Source: VAXT01 sp038040395
GTDB lineage: Bacteria; Actinomycetota; Thermoleophilia; Gaiellales; Gaiellaceae
Reading direction: 5' to 3'
DNA: 64,000 nucleotides
NCBI GenBank assembly: GCA_038040395.1
Contig: JBBPIJ010000006.1
Location: 52,629-116,628 of the forward strand
Below the pieces are notes generated by a model, which saw nothing but the letters and a program-made list of their open reading frames with translations, did no database searches and was not told where the DNA came from. How positions within the stretch are numbered: the first letter of the stretch is position 1; every line of letters starts with the position of its first letter. Shown in pieces: positions 43,711 through 51,060 of the stretch. Made by a program: the position numbers and the translations under genes.

Positions 43711-44121
43711 GTGAGACGCCCGTTCCTGATCGTCCTCTTTGCGCTTCTCCTGGCCGGCTGCGGGGGCGAGAAGGTCGTGTCCCCGACGGGCCCGGTCGAG
43801 GGCGAGGTGACGACGACGGGCGCGACGACGACGACCGCGGCCGAAAAGGGCGACCCTGCGGCCGGGAAGAAGGTCTTCATCGACAGCGGCTGCGGCGGAT
43901 GCCACACGTTCAAGGCCGCGGCATCGAAAGGCGCGATCGGCCCGAACCTCGACGAAGCGCTGAAGGGCAAGGACGCCGAGTTCATCCAGGAGTCGATCGT
44001 CGAGCCGAACAAGGAGATCGCCTCCGGCTTCCAGCCGAACCTCATGCCGCAGGACTACGGCTCGCAGCTGACGGCGAAGCAGATCGCGGATCTCGTGGCC
44101 TTCCTCCAGCAAGGGACTTGA
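43711..44121 (+). CDS. Lipoprotein cytochrome c
   Basis: 136 residues, GTG start. Lipobox LLAGC (~15-18), a Thr-rich spacer, then a mono-heme class I cytochrome c: heme motif CGGCH (~68), distal Met in NLMPQDYG (~110) and the C-terminal helix TAKQIADLVAFLQQ. It would carry electrons on the outer face of the membrane. A TAAACT box 9 nt upstream overlaps the previous stop. Its own stop overlaps the serS start (TTGA). Confidence 0.88.
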   Translation: MRRPFLIVLFALLLAGCGGEKVVSPTGPVEGEVTTTGATTTTAAEKGDPAAGKKVFIDSGCGGCHTFKAAASKGAIGPNLDEALKGKDAEFIQESIVEPNKEIASGFQPNLMPQDYGSQLTAKQIADLVAFLQQGT

Positions 44122-45323
44122 TCGACCTCAAGGCTGCGCGCGCCGACCCGGAGGCGTTTCGGGCGGCCGTGGCGCGCAAGGGCGCAGGCGAGGCGTTCGA
44201 CGGACTGCTCGAGGCGGATGCCCGCTGGCGTGAGCTCGTCCCGAAGGTGGACGAGTTGCGCGGCGCCCAGAAGATCAAGGGGAAGCCCTCGCCGGAGCAG
44301 GTCGAGGAGCTGAAGCAGGTGAAGGAAGACCTGCGGCGCCTAGAGGAGGAGCTTGCGGCGGCCGAGGCTTCGCGCGACGAGGTGTTGCAGAAGGTCCCGA
44401 ATCCTCCGCACGAGTCGGTTCCGGACGAGGCGGGCGAAGAGGAGGGTGAGGTCGTCCGCGTCGTCGGCGATGTGCCCGAGCTCGCCGAGCCGAAGGAGCA
44501 CCTCGAGTTGGGCCGGTTCGAAATGGAGCGCGCGGCGCGGGTGTCCGGCTCGCGCTTCGGCTATCTCGTCGGGGACACGGCGCTGGTCTCTCTTGCGCTC
44601 TACCGCTGGGCTCTCGATCGCGCTGTTGCGGCGGGATTTACGCCGGTGCTGCCGCCGGTGCTCGTCCGGGAGGAGGCGATGTACGGCACCGGCTTCTTTC
44701 CGGCGGAGAAGAACGAGTACTACGAGATCGGCGAGGACGGTCTCTATCTCACGGGAACCTCGGAGGTCGCGCTCGCGGGATTGCACATGGGCGAGATCCT
44801 CGAGGCGGAGGAGCTACCGCTGCGCTATACGGCGTTCTCGACGAACTTCAGGCGCGAGGCGGGCGCGGCCGGGCGCGACACCCGCGGCATGTTCCGGGTT
44901 CATCAGTTCAACAAGGTCGAGATGTTCGCGTACACAGCGCCGGATGCGTCCTGGGACGAGTTCGAGCGCATCCTCGAGCTGGAGGAGCAGAACGTCCGCG
45001 AGCTCGGGCTTCCTTACAGGGTGCTGAACATCGCCGCCGGCGAACTGAGCTCCGCGGCGGCGAAGCGCTACGACATCGAGGCCTGGTTCCCGAGCCAGGA
45101 GCGCTACCGCGAGCTCACGTCCGCATCGAACACGACCGACTTCCAGGCGCGCCGGTTAGGGACGCGCTACCGGGCGGACGGCGGCCCCGAGCACGTGCAC
45201 ACGCTGAACGGCACCGCGGTCACCGACCGCTGGACGCTGGCGATCCTCGAGAACTTCCAGGGCGACGTGCCAGAAGTGCTCCGAGAGTACGGCGCGCCCG
45301 AGCGAATCCGCCCAGACGCCTAG
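44118..45323 (+). CDS. serS: Seryl-tRNA synthetase
   Basis: 401 residues from TTG 44118 (MIDLKAARADPEAFRAAVAR), overlapping the cytochrome c stop as TTGA. The N-terminal coiled-coil arm (~30-95) binds the tRNA-Ser variable arm. Class II motifs: LPPVLVREEAMYGTGFFP, TSEVAL, motif 2 FRREAGAAGRDTRGMFRVHQ, motif 3 NGTAVTDRWTLAILENFQ with its Arg. It charges tRNA-Ser and, in general, tRNA-Sec. The motif 3 sequence deviates from the usual NGSGLAVGRTL. A tRNA-Ser gene begins 16 bp after the stop. Confidence 0.95.
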   Translation: MIDLKAARADPEAFRAAVARKGAGEAFDGLLEADARWRELVPKVDELRGAQKIKGKPSPEQVEELKQVKEDLRRLEEELAAAEASRDEVLQKVPNPPHESVPDEAGEEEGEVVRVVGDVPELAEPKEHLELGRFEMERAARVSGSRFGYLVGDTALVSLALYRWALDRAVAAGFTPVLPPVLVREEAMYGTGFFPAEKNEYYEIGEDGLYLTGTSEVALAGLHMGEILEAEELPLRYTAFSTNFRREAGAAGRDTRGMFRVHQFNKVEMFAYTAPDASWDEFERILELEEQNVRELGLPYRVLNIAAGELSSAAAKRYDIEAWFPSQERYRELTSASNTTDFQARRLGTRYRADGGPEHVHTLNGTAVTDRWTLAILENFQGDVPEVLREYGAPERIRPDA

Positions 45324-45339
45324 CTACCATCGCTTCCAC

Positions 45340-45426
45340 GGCGGGGTGCCGGAGCGGTCGAACGGGGCAGTCTTGAAAACTGCTGGCCCTTCACGGGGCC
45401 CGTGAGTTCGAATCTCACCCCCGCCG
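45340..45426 (+). tRNA. tRNA-Ser(UGA)
   Basis: 87 nt with acceptor GGCGGGG/CCCCGCC, anticodon arm GCAGT-CTTGAAA-ACTGC (anticodon TGA), a long variable arm (GGCCC..GGGCC) typical of tRNA-Ser, and T-arm GTGAG-TTCGAAT-CTCAC. Discriminator G; CCA not encoded. Confidence 0.95.
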
Positions 45427-45433
45427 CCTTTCG

Positions 45434-46183
45434 CTACGCGAACCAGACGAAGTAGACGAGCAGCGCGACCGCGCAAGCCAGGAGCACGGTTGCCGCCCAG
45501 CGGACGACCGGCGAATCGAACGGGCCCGGCTTCACGCGGACGACCAGGTGATCCTCCTCCGGCTCGCCCATCACTCGCAAGCGCGTGCCGTCCTCGACGC
45601 CCGGCGGGATCCGCACTTTGATCACGCGCCGCGTGGTCACCCGGCCGAGGCCGACGCACTCCGGACAGCGGCGCTCGAAGATCTGTCCGAGACCGTCGCA
45701 GTCGTGACACTGCACGACCCGCACGAGCCGCCCTTCGCCGAGACCGGACGAGACTCGGAGCCGGCCGTTCCCGCCGCATGTCACGCACGGGCGGACGTCG
45801 GTGCCCGACACCGCTCCGCGCCCACGGCAGACCTCGCACTCCTCTTCGGCCGCGAGAAGCACTTCCCGCTTGGTCCCGCGATCGGCCTCGATCTGGTCGA
45901 TCTCCACCTCGGCCAAGATCCGAGCCTCGCTCCTGCGTCCTCCGGGCCCGAATCCTCCGTAGCCGCGGCCGCGATAGCCGAATCGGTCGTACAGGAAGCG
46001 TGCGCTCGGCTTGGAGAGAACGCTGTAGGCGGCCGTCACCTCCCGGAAGCGCTCCTCCGCTTCGGGCTCCGCCGAGACGTCCGGATGTAGTTCACGCGCG
46101 CGAAAGGCGCGCCGGATCTCCTCGTCGCCCGCGGTCCGGAGCAGCCCCAGCACCTCGTAATAGTCCGACTTCGTCCGTGTCAC
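45434..46183 (-). CDS. Tail-anchored DnaJ-like co-chaperone
   Basis: 249 residues from GTG 46183. J-domain (~3-65) with HPD in RARELHPDVS; helix II is about two residues shorter than usual. Then Gly/Arg-rich linker, four CxxCxGxG-type repeats (CEVCRGRGA, CVTCGGNG, CHDCDGLG, CPECVGLG) forming two zinc sites, and a short beta region (VIKVRIPPGVEDGTRLRVMG). Instead of the full second substrate-binding domain it ends in a transmembrane helix (WAATVLLACAVALLVYFVWF). It should bring Hsp70 (DnaK) to the membrane surface. Much shorter than DnaJ (~370). Confidence 0.82.
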   Translation of the reverse strand: MTRTKSDYYEVLGLLRTAGDEEIRRAFRARELHPDVSAEPEAEERFREVTAAYSVLSKPSARFLYDRFGYRGRGYGGFGPGGRRSEARILAEVEIDQIEADRGTKREVLLAAEEECEVCRGRGAVSGTDVRPCVTCGGNGRLRVSSGLGEGRLVRVVQCHDCDGLGQIFERRCPECVGLGRVTTRRVIKVRIPPGVEDGTRLRVMGEPEEDHLVVRVKPGPFDSPVVRWAATVLLACAVALLVYFVWFA

Positions 46184-46249
46184 CAGCGGATTTCTTCCCA
46201 GCGTATCGCTGACCGAACCTTTCCGGGCCCCCGATACGTTGTAGGACTG

Positions 46250-47311
46250 GTGAGACCTCTGGTGCGGCGGCGCGCGATCACCGCGGCCCTGCTCGTCGCA
46301 GGGCTCTTTTCCGGCTTGGTCGCATCGGCCGGGGCCGACCTTCCTCCGCTGCCGACGGTCCCGACCCTTCCGCCGGTGCCCACGCTGCCGGTGCAGCTGC
46401 CTGCCCCGCCCGCGCACCAAACCCCTCCGGCGCCCTTGCCGGAGCCGCCCCAGGTTCCGCCGGTCGCACACCCCGCGTTGCCTCTCGGCGGAGCAGGTGG
46501 CCAGGGCACGTCTTCGGGGAGCGGCTCCAGCTCCGGGCGCGCGGCCGCCGCGAGCCCCCGAGGGACCGCCCGCCATGCAGGATCCCGCCCGTCACGCGTC
46601 TCCCGGCTCCACTTCTCGCGGAACTGGATCTCGCGCACCGGCCGGAAGCAGCGCAGGCAAACGGTGCTCGTCTTCACTCTGCGGAGAGCCTCGCTCGTGG
46701 AGTTCGTCGTTGTCCAGATCGCACCCGACTGCCGTCGAATCGGACGGTTCCGGGTCGTCGGCCGGCCCGGGGTGAACCGCGTTCGCTTCCGGGGCCGCAT
46801 CGGGCGAGTAGTGCTCGCCCCGGGCACCTACCGGATCACGGCGCGGATGCTGCCCGGCGGCCGGACGCTCGCGAACACCAGGCTGGTCGTCGTCCAACGT
46901 CCCGAGAGCGGAGAGATCGCTTCTCGCCGACGCGCAGATGCCTGCGGCTCCGGGGCGCGTCAGAGCTCGACAGGCTCACCGATAGCGTCGACCTCCACCC
47001 CGGCGAAGCCGGGCTCGACGACAGCGCGCGGGCAGGGCAAGGGCAAGGCCGAGGAGCAGGCCCGAACTTCCCGTGCGCGCGGCGTGCTCGGCGCCAGGTT
47101 CACGAGGGCGGCGGACGTCGTCAGGAGCATCCCGCTCTGGCTCTTCGTCCTCCTCGGGCTGGCGATCGCGCTACTCGCCGTTGCCTCGGTCCCGCTGAGA
47201 GCGGCGCCGACCCGACGAGGTGCCTCGGCGCTCGCGCGTCATCGGAGCGCGGTCGCGATCGCCGGCGCAGCCACGCTGGTCGCGGTCACCGTCGCCTACG
47301 CGCTGCACTAG
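46250..47311 (+). CDS. Secreted/membrane Pro-rich protein with Ig-like domain
   Basis: 353 residues, GTG start. Signal peptide 1-~29, Pro/Leu-rich segment (LPPLPTVPTLPPVPTLPVQL...), Ser/Gly linker, a beta-sandwich-like domain (~120-215, LVFTLRRASLVEFVVVQIA ... VVLAPGTYRITARML), a Thr/Ser/Lys-rich linker, and two C-terminal transmembrane helices (~298-315 and ~330-350). No enzymatic motif. Probably an envelope structural protein. Divergent from the DnaJ gene. Confidence 0.65.
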   Translation: MRPLVRRRAITAALLVAGLFSGLVASAGADLPPLPTVPTLPPVPTLPVQLPAPPAHQTPPAPLPEPPQVPPVAHPALPLGGAGGQGTSSGSGSSSGRAAAASPRGTARHAGSRPSRVSRLHFSRNWISRTGRKQRRQTVLVFTLRRASLVEFVVVQIAPDCRRIGRFRVVGRPGVNRVRFRGRIGRVVLAPGTYRITARMLPGGRTLANTRLVVVQRPESGEIASRRRADACGSGARQSSTGSPIASTSTPAKPGSTTARGQGKGKAEEQARTSRARGVLGARFTRAADVVRSIPLWLFVLLGLAIALLAVASVPLRAAPTRRGASALARHRSAVAIAGAATLVAVTVAYALH

Positions 47312-47314
47312 CTC

Positions 47315-48355
47315 CTACGCGGCGCGGACGGCGTCCAGCTCGCGGCTGACGGCAAGCCGCTTGAGCGCGTCGAGCTCGATCTGGCGCACGCGCTCCCGCG
47401 TGATGCCGAGGGTCTTGCCGATCTGCTCGAGCGACTGCGGGCTGGGATCGCCGTTCAGGCCGAACCGCATCTTCAGCACTTCTTGCTCACGGTCGGGGAG
47501 GTCGGACATCGCACGGTGCAACGCCTCCTCGCGGAGGCTCACCTCGAGCTCCTCCTCAGGCGGCGCCTCGTTTCCGGAAACGAGCTCGCCGAGAGATGTG
47601 TCGCCTTCGCTGCCGACCGGACGATCGAGGCTCGTGACGGCTCGCGCCGCTTCCTGGACCTCGCGCACCTGTTTCAGCGGAAGCTTCGCGGCCTTCGCGA
47701 TCTCCTGGAGAGTCGGGGGGCGCTCGAGCTTCGTCAGCAGCTCGCGCTCGGCCTTCGCGATCTTCCGCTCGCGATCGACGATGTGCACGGGCATGCGAAT
47801 CGTGCGGGCCTTGTTCGCAACCCCTCGCTGGACGGCCTGGCGAATCCACCAGGTCGCGTACGTCGAGAACTTGTAGCCGCGCCGCCAGTCGAACTTCTCG
47901 ACGGCGCGAATCAACCCGATGATCCCTTCCTGGATCAGATCCAGGAGAGACAGGCCGTGACCCTGGTACTTCTTGGCGATCGAGACGACGAGGCGCAGGT
48001 TCGAGTTGACCATCCGGTCCTTCGCCGCCTTGTCGCCGCGCTCGATCAGCTTCGCGAGCTCGACCTCTTCCTCGGCGGTCAGAAGCGGATAGCGGGCCAT
48101 TTCGTTCAGGAAGAGCTGGAGCGCATCGGTCGTGTGCGTCACCAGGTCGCCGTTCACGTACGTGCTGCTCTCGGCCTTCTCGCGGCCGCAGTCGTCGCGG
48201 ACGTCGACACGCCGCTCCTCGAGCTGCTCGTAGAGGCTCGCGACGTCCTCGTCGCCGAGGTCGAGCTGATCGACGAGCTGGTTGAGCTCCGAGAGCTCGA
48301 CGCAGCCGGTTTCCGAGCCGTGCTCGAGCAGGGTTGCGATTGGGTCTGTGCTCAT
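47315..48355 (-). CDS. rpoD: Principal-type sigma-70 factor (RpoD/SigA/Hrd-like)
   Basis: 346 residues from ATG 48355. A region 1.1-like head (~1-55), region 1.2 (TDALQLFLNEMARYPLLTAE), region 2 (SNLRLVVSIAKKYQGHGLSL; FDWRRGYKFSTYATWWIRQA), region 3 and region 4.2 (SLEQIGKTLGITRERVRQIE). Regions 2.4 and 4.2 match those that read TAtAaT and TTGaca. It is short for an actinobacterial housekeeping sigma, so it could be a group 2 paralogue; I cannot tell without the rest of the genome. Confidence 0.85.
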   Translation of the reverse strand: MSTDPIATLLEHGSETGCVELSELNQLVDQLDLGDEDVASLYEQLEERRVDVRDDCGREKAESSTYVNGDLVTHTTDALQLFLNEMARYPLLTAEEEVELAKLIERGDKAAKDRMVNSNLRLVVSIAKKYQGHGLSLLDLIQEGIIGLIRAVEKFDWRRGYKFSTYATWWIRQAVQRGVANKARTIRMPVHIVDRERKIAKAERELLTKLERPPTLQEIAKAAKLPLKQVREVQEAARAVTSLDRPVGSEGDTSLGELVSGNEAPPEEELEVSLREEALHRAMSDLPDREQEVLKMRFGLNGDPSPQSLEQIGKTLGITRERVRQIELDALKRLAVSRELDAVRAA

Positions 48356-48464
48356 CGCTTTCGCGTTCCCCGTTCCCTTAGACGTTAACGCGACAACTGG
48401 GGGCCAGTTTACGACAGCGCCGCTTCGGCCATGGCCAGGGGCCTGTCCCCTAGACGTGGGCGTT

Positions 48465-48500
48465 CGGGACATGTTGGTGCCTGGCACCGGACATGTCCCG
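48465..48500. repeat. Long perfect-armed hairpin (GGTGCC/GGCACC core)
   Basis: 36 bp: outer arms CGGGACATGT / ACATGTCCCG, inner arms GGTGCC / GGCACC around a single T. It lies between the sigma gene promoter and the small gene at 48516 and shares its core and ACATG flank with the element at 40789. Confidence 0.7.
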
Positions 48501-48515
48501 TCGTATCCTGGGGAC

Positions 48516-48923
48516 GTGGTGAGCTCTCCCGAGCGCACGTTCCTGGCCGACCTCGAATCCCGGCTGGCCGGCGGCGAGCCGCTGGCGATCGAGGTCTCGC
48601 TCATCCTGCTCGCGGGCCAGGGAGTCGTGCTCGACCCGGACGAACTGCGCGGCGCCCGCCGACGGGCCGTCCAGCTCCTCGCGACGGCAGGCGACCCGCG
48701 CCGAGAGCCCGACCCGGACGAACGCGCCGTCACCGCACTCGCCGCCGACCTCGATGCGCCCGAGCACAGAGCCGCGCTCGCCAAAGGCCTCGAGTCCCTG
48801 GGCCCCACCGTCGCGGACCTGCCCAACGTCGCAGCGCGGCTAAAGCCCCTTGCCGGCGACCAGGAACTCGCCTGGCGCTGGTTCGCCTGCACGCTGCTGG
48901 CCGAAGAGCTCGTCGAGGGCTAA
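48516..48923 (+). CDS. Small helical protein, unknown
   Basis: 135 residues (GTG 48516; a second GTG follows immediately). TATCCT ends 6 nt upstream, so probably leaderless. All-alpha, acidic, e.g. RTFLADLESRLAGGEPLAIE, LRGARRRAVQLLATAGDPRR, ERAVTALAADLDAPEHRAAL. No family recognised. Codon usage is like the neighbours, which supports it being a real gene. Confidence 0.6.
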   Translation: MVSSPERTFLADLESRLAGGEPLAIEVSLILLAGQGVVLDPDELRGARRRAVQLLATAGDPRREPDPDERAVTALAADLDAPEHRAALAKGLESLGPTVADLPNVAARLKPLAGDQELAWRWFACTLLAEELVEG

Positions 48924-48970
48924 TCCCTCGTTCCGGCAATCTTGCTCTTGATCCGCTACCTTCAGCCGAT

Positions 48971-49003
48971 GTAGGAACCGTACGGCCCAGTCAACGTTCC
49001 TAC
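48971..49003 (+). promoter_or_regulatory. Inverted repeat in leader of secreted-protein gene
   Basis: GTAGGAAC (48971-48978) and GTTCCTAC (48996-49003) are perfect 8-bp arms 17 nt apart, 14 bp before the ATG at 49018. Could be an operator or an mRNA hairpin near the ribosome binding site. Confidence 0.4.
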
Positions 49004-49017
49004 CTGCGGGGTCATTC

Positions 49018-49911
49018 ATGCGCTACCGAGTCGTCATCAGCCTGATCGTGGCCGCCTTCGCGGCATTTCCTGCTGCCGCCTCCGCATCGCAGATGATCCA
49101 TCGCAACGCGACCCACATCAACCTGAAGGTCAACAACCAGGGCGTCGCGCTCGTCACCTACCAGGTCGCAGGCAAGACGCATCACACCCTGGCCTGGGGC
49201 GCGATCAACGCGCGAACGCCGACGCGCGGCATGAAGCAGATCAGATTCAGAATCGACTACTCGGGCGGCTGGGGCTCCCGCGGCAGGACTATCTGGAAGG
49301 GCTTCAAGAACCACTGCGGCCCCTACGAGGGTCCCGAGCTCCGCTACATGGTCGCCGGCTGCACAGCTTTCGACGGCTCGCACTGGGCGATCCAGAAATG
49401 GCCGCGCCTCCTGCCTCCGTTCGGCCTGCGCCCCACCTTCCAGCAGCGGGCGGTCGAGATGCACCTCTCCCACTGGTCGGGCGACCTCCCCGAGTTCGTC
49501 GTCAAGGCCGACTGGGTCTACAAGCGCTTCGACCATCTCTACGGCTGGCTGACGTACAAGAACAAGGGCGTCTATGGCTTCAAGGCGACGAAGTACGGAT
49601 CGCCGCTCGACACGTGGGGCCGCAACGTCATGGTCGACACCTACAACTCACGCTACGGTCGCGGCTGGAAGCGGGAGAACGGCTTCCTGACACATCGAGG
49701 GAGCGGCGCGTTCTGCTACGGCTTCTACTCGCACGGGAGCCGCCCCATCGGCAAGGGCGAGCGGTACCGCGCGACCGTGATGGGCCCCGGTGTGACGCCG
49801 ATTATGTTCTGGCAGGGCGACGCGCCCGGCTCGTACGACCCCGCGACCGACGCGGTCGCGAACGACGAGCAGGCCACGCTTTTCCCGAACTCCAAGTGCC
49901 GCGCCAAATAA
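49018..49911 (+). CDS. Secreted protein of unknown function
   Basis: 297 residues with a clear signal peptide (VVISLIVAAFAAFPAAASAS). The mature part is aromatic- and His-rich (WGAINARTP; TIWKGFKNHCGPYEG; FDHLYGWLTYKNKGVYGFKA) with paired cysteines (NHC/AGC, FC/KC). The His/Trp/Tyr content and compact size suggest a secreted binding or enzymatic domain; I do not recognise the family. Confidence 0.7.
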   Translation: MRYRVVISLIVAAFAAFPAAASASQMIHRNATHINLKVNNQGVALVTYQVAGKTHHTLAWGAINARTPTRGMKQIRFRIDYSGGWGSRGRTIWKGFKNHCGPYEGPELRYMVAGCTAFDGSHWAIQKWPRLLPPFGLRPTFQQRAVEMHLSHWSGDLPEFVVKADWVYKRFDHLYGWLTYKNKGVYGFKATKYGSPLDTWGRNVMVDTYNSRYGRGWKRENGFLTHRGSGAFCYGFYSHGSRPIGKGERYRATVMGPGVTPIMFWQGDAPGSYDPATDAVANDEQATLFPNSKCRAK

Positions 49912-49942
49912 CCTCTCGGCCCTAGCCGCATAGGATCGCCCC

Positions 49943-50407
49943 GTGGCGGGCGACGAGCTGAGGGCGTTGATGCGCGAGCTGCCCCAGCCCGTCAGCGTGG
50001 TGACCGTCGACGCAGGCGGCCAGAAGGCCGGCCTCACCGTCGTCTCGCTCGTCTCGCTCTCGCTCGAGCCGCCGCTCGTCGGCGTCGCTGTCCGACGCCA
50101 GGCCGCGCTCCACGAGCTCCTGCGCGAGGCCGGCGCGTTCGCGGTCAGCATCCTGGCCGCCGAGCAGGAGGGCCTGGCGCAGCACTTCGCCCGCGGGGTT
50201 CCTCCGCTCGTCCTCTGGCACGGGATCGAGACGCGTGACGGCGAGCTCGGCGCTCCGCTCCTGGAGGGCGCGGTCGGGTGGATCGAATGCCGGCTCGCCT
50301 CCGAGCACGCAACCGGCGACCACACCTTCTTCGTCGGCGAGGTCGTCTCGGCGCTCCGCGGGCCCGGTCGGGACGCCCTCGTCCGCCGCCGGCAGGAATA
50401 CGAGTGA
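49943..50407 (+). CDS. Flavin reductase-like FMN-binding protein
   Basis: 154 residues, GTG start with TAGGAT 6 nt upstream (leaderless). Flavin-reductase fold: MRELPQPVSVVTVDAGGQKA, GLTVVSLVSLSLEPPLVGVA, HELLREAGAFAVSILAAEQ, QHFARGVPP and ASEHATGDHTFFVGEV. Reduces FMN/FAD with NAD(P)H or uses bound flavin; the partner is unknown. The stop overlaps the next gene (GTGA). Confidence 0.87.
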   Translation: MAGDELRALMRELPQPVSVVTVDAGGQKAGLTVVSLVSLSLEPPLVGVAVRRQAALHELLREAGAFAVSILAAEQEGLAQHFARGVPPLVLWHGIETRDGELGAPLLEGAVGWIECRLASEHATGDHTFFVGEVVSALRGPGRDALVRRRQEYE

Positions 50408-51057
50408 TCGAGGCCGCCGTCTTCGACCTCGACGGCGTGCTCCTGGACACCGAAGAGCTCTGGGACGAGGCGCGCCGCCAGATCGCCGAGGAGCGAGGCG
50501 GCCGGTGGCGAGATGACGCGCAGCGGGCGATGATGGGCATGAGCTCGCCGGAGTGGTCGCGGTACATGCACGAGGAGATCGGCGTCCCCGATCCGCCCGA
50601 GCAGATCTCGGCCGAGGTCGTCCGCCGGCTCGAGCATCTCTATCGGGAGCGCCTGCCTCTGATTCCCGGCGCGCTCGACGCGGTCCGGCGGCTCGCTGCG
50701 CGCTGGCCGCTCGCAATCGCCTCCTCGTCCAACCGCCCCATCATCGACCTCTTCCTCGAGCTGACCGGTGGAGCCGACCTCTTCCGGGCGACGGTTTCCT
50801 CAGAAGAGGTCGAGCGCGGCAAGCCGGCGCCGGACGTTTACCTCGAGGCGGCGCGACGACTCGGGCTCGAACCGGCGGTGTGTGCCGCCATCGAGGACTC
50901 GGAAAACGGGATCCGATCGGCCGCCGGCGCTGGGATGAAGGTGATCGTGATCCCGAACGCGGTCTTCCCGCCCAGCGACGAGGCGCTCTCGCTCGCAGCA
51001 GTCGTGCTCGCGTCTCTGGACGAGCTTCAGCCCGAGCTGGTCGAGAGCCTGAGCTAA
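50404..51057 (+). CDS. HAD-superfamily phosphatase/phosphomutase (beta-phosphoglucomutase-like)
   Basis: 217 residues from GTG 50404, overlapping the flavin reductase stop. Motif I FDLDGVLLDTEELWDEARRQ, motif II IASSSNRPI, Lys of motif III in RGKPAPDVYLEAARRLG, motif IV IEDSENGIRSAAGAGM. The cap domain includes MGMSSPEWSRYMHEEIG. Substrate unknown; sugar phosphates are usual. Confidence 0.88.
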   Translation: MIEAAVFDLDGVLLDTEELWDEARRQIAEERGGRWRDDAQRAMMGMSSPEWSRYMHEEIGVPDPPEQISAEVVRRLEHLYRERLPLIPGALDAVRRLAARWPLAIASSSNRPIIDLFLELTGGADLFRATVSSEEVERGKPAPDVYLEAARRLGLEPAVCAAIEDSENGIRSAAGAGMKVIVIPNAVFPPSDEALSLAAVVLASLDELQPELVESLS

Positions 51058-51060
51058 GAG

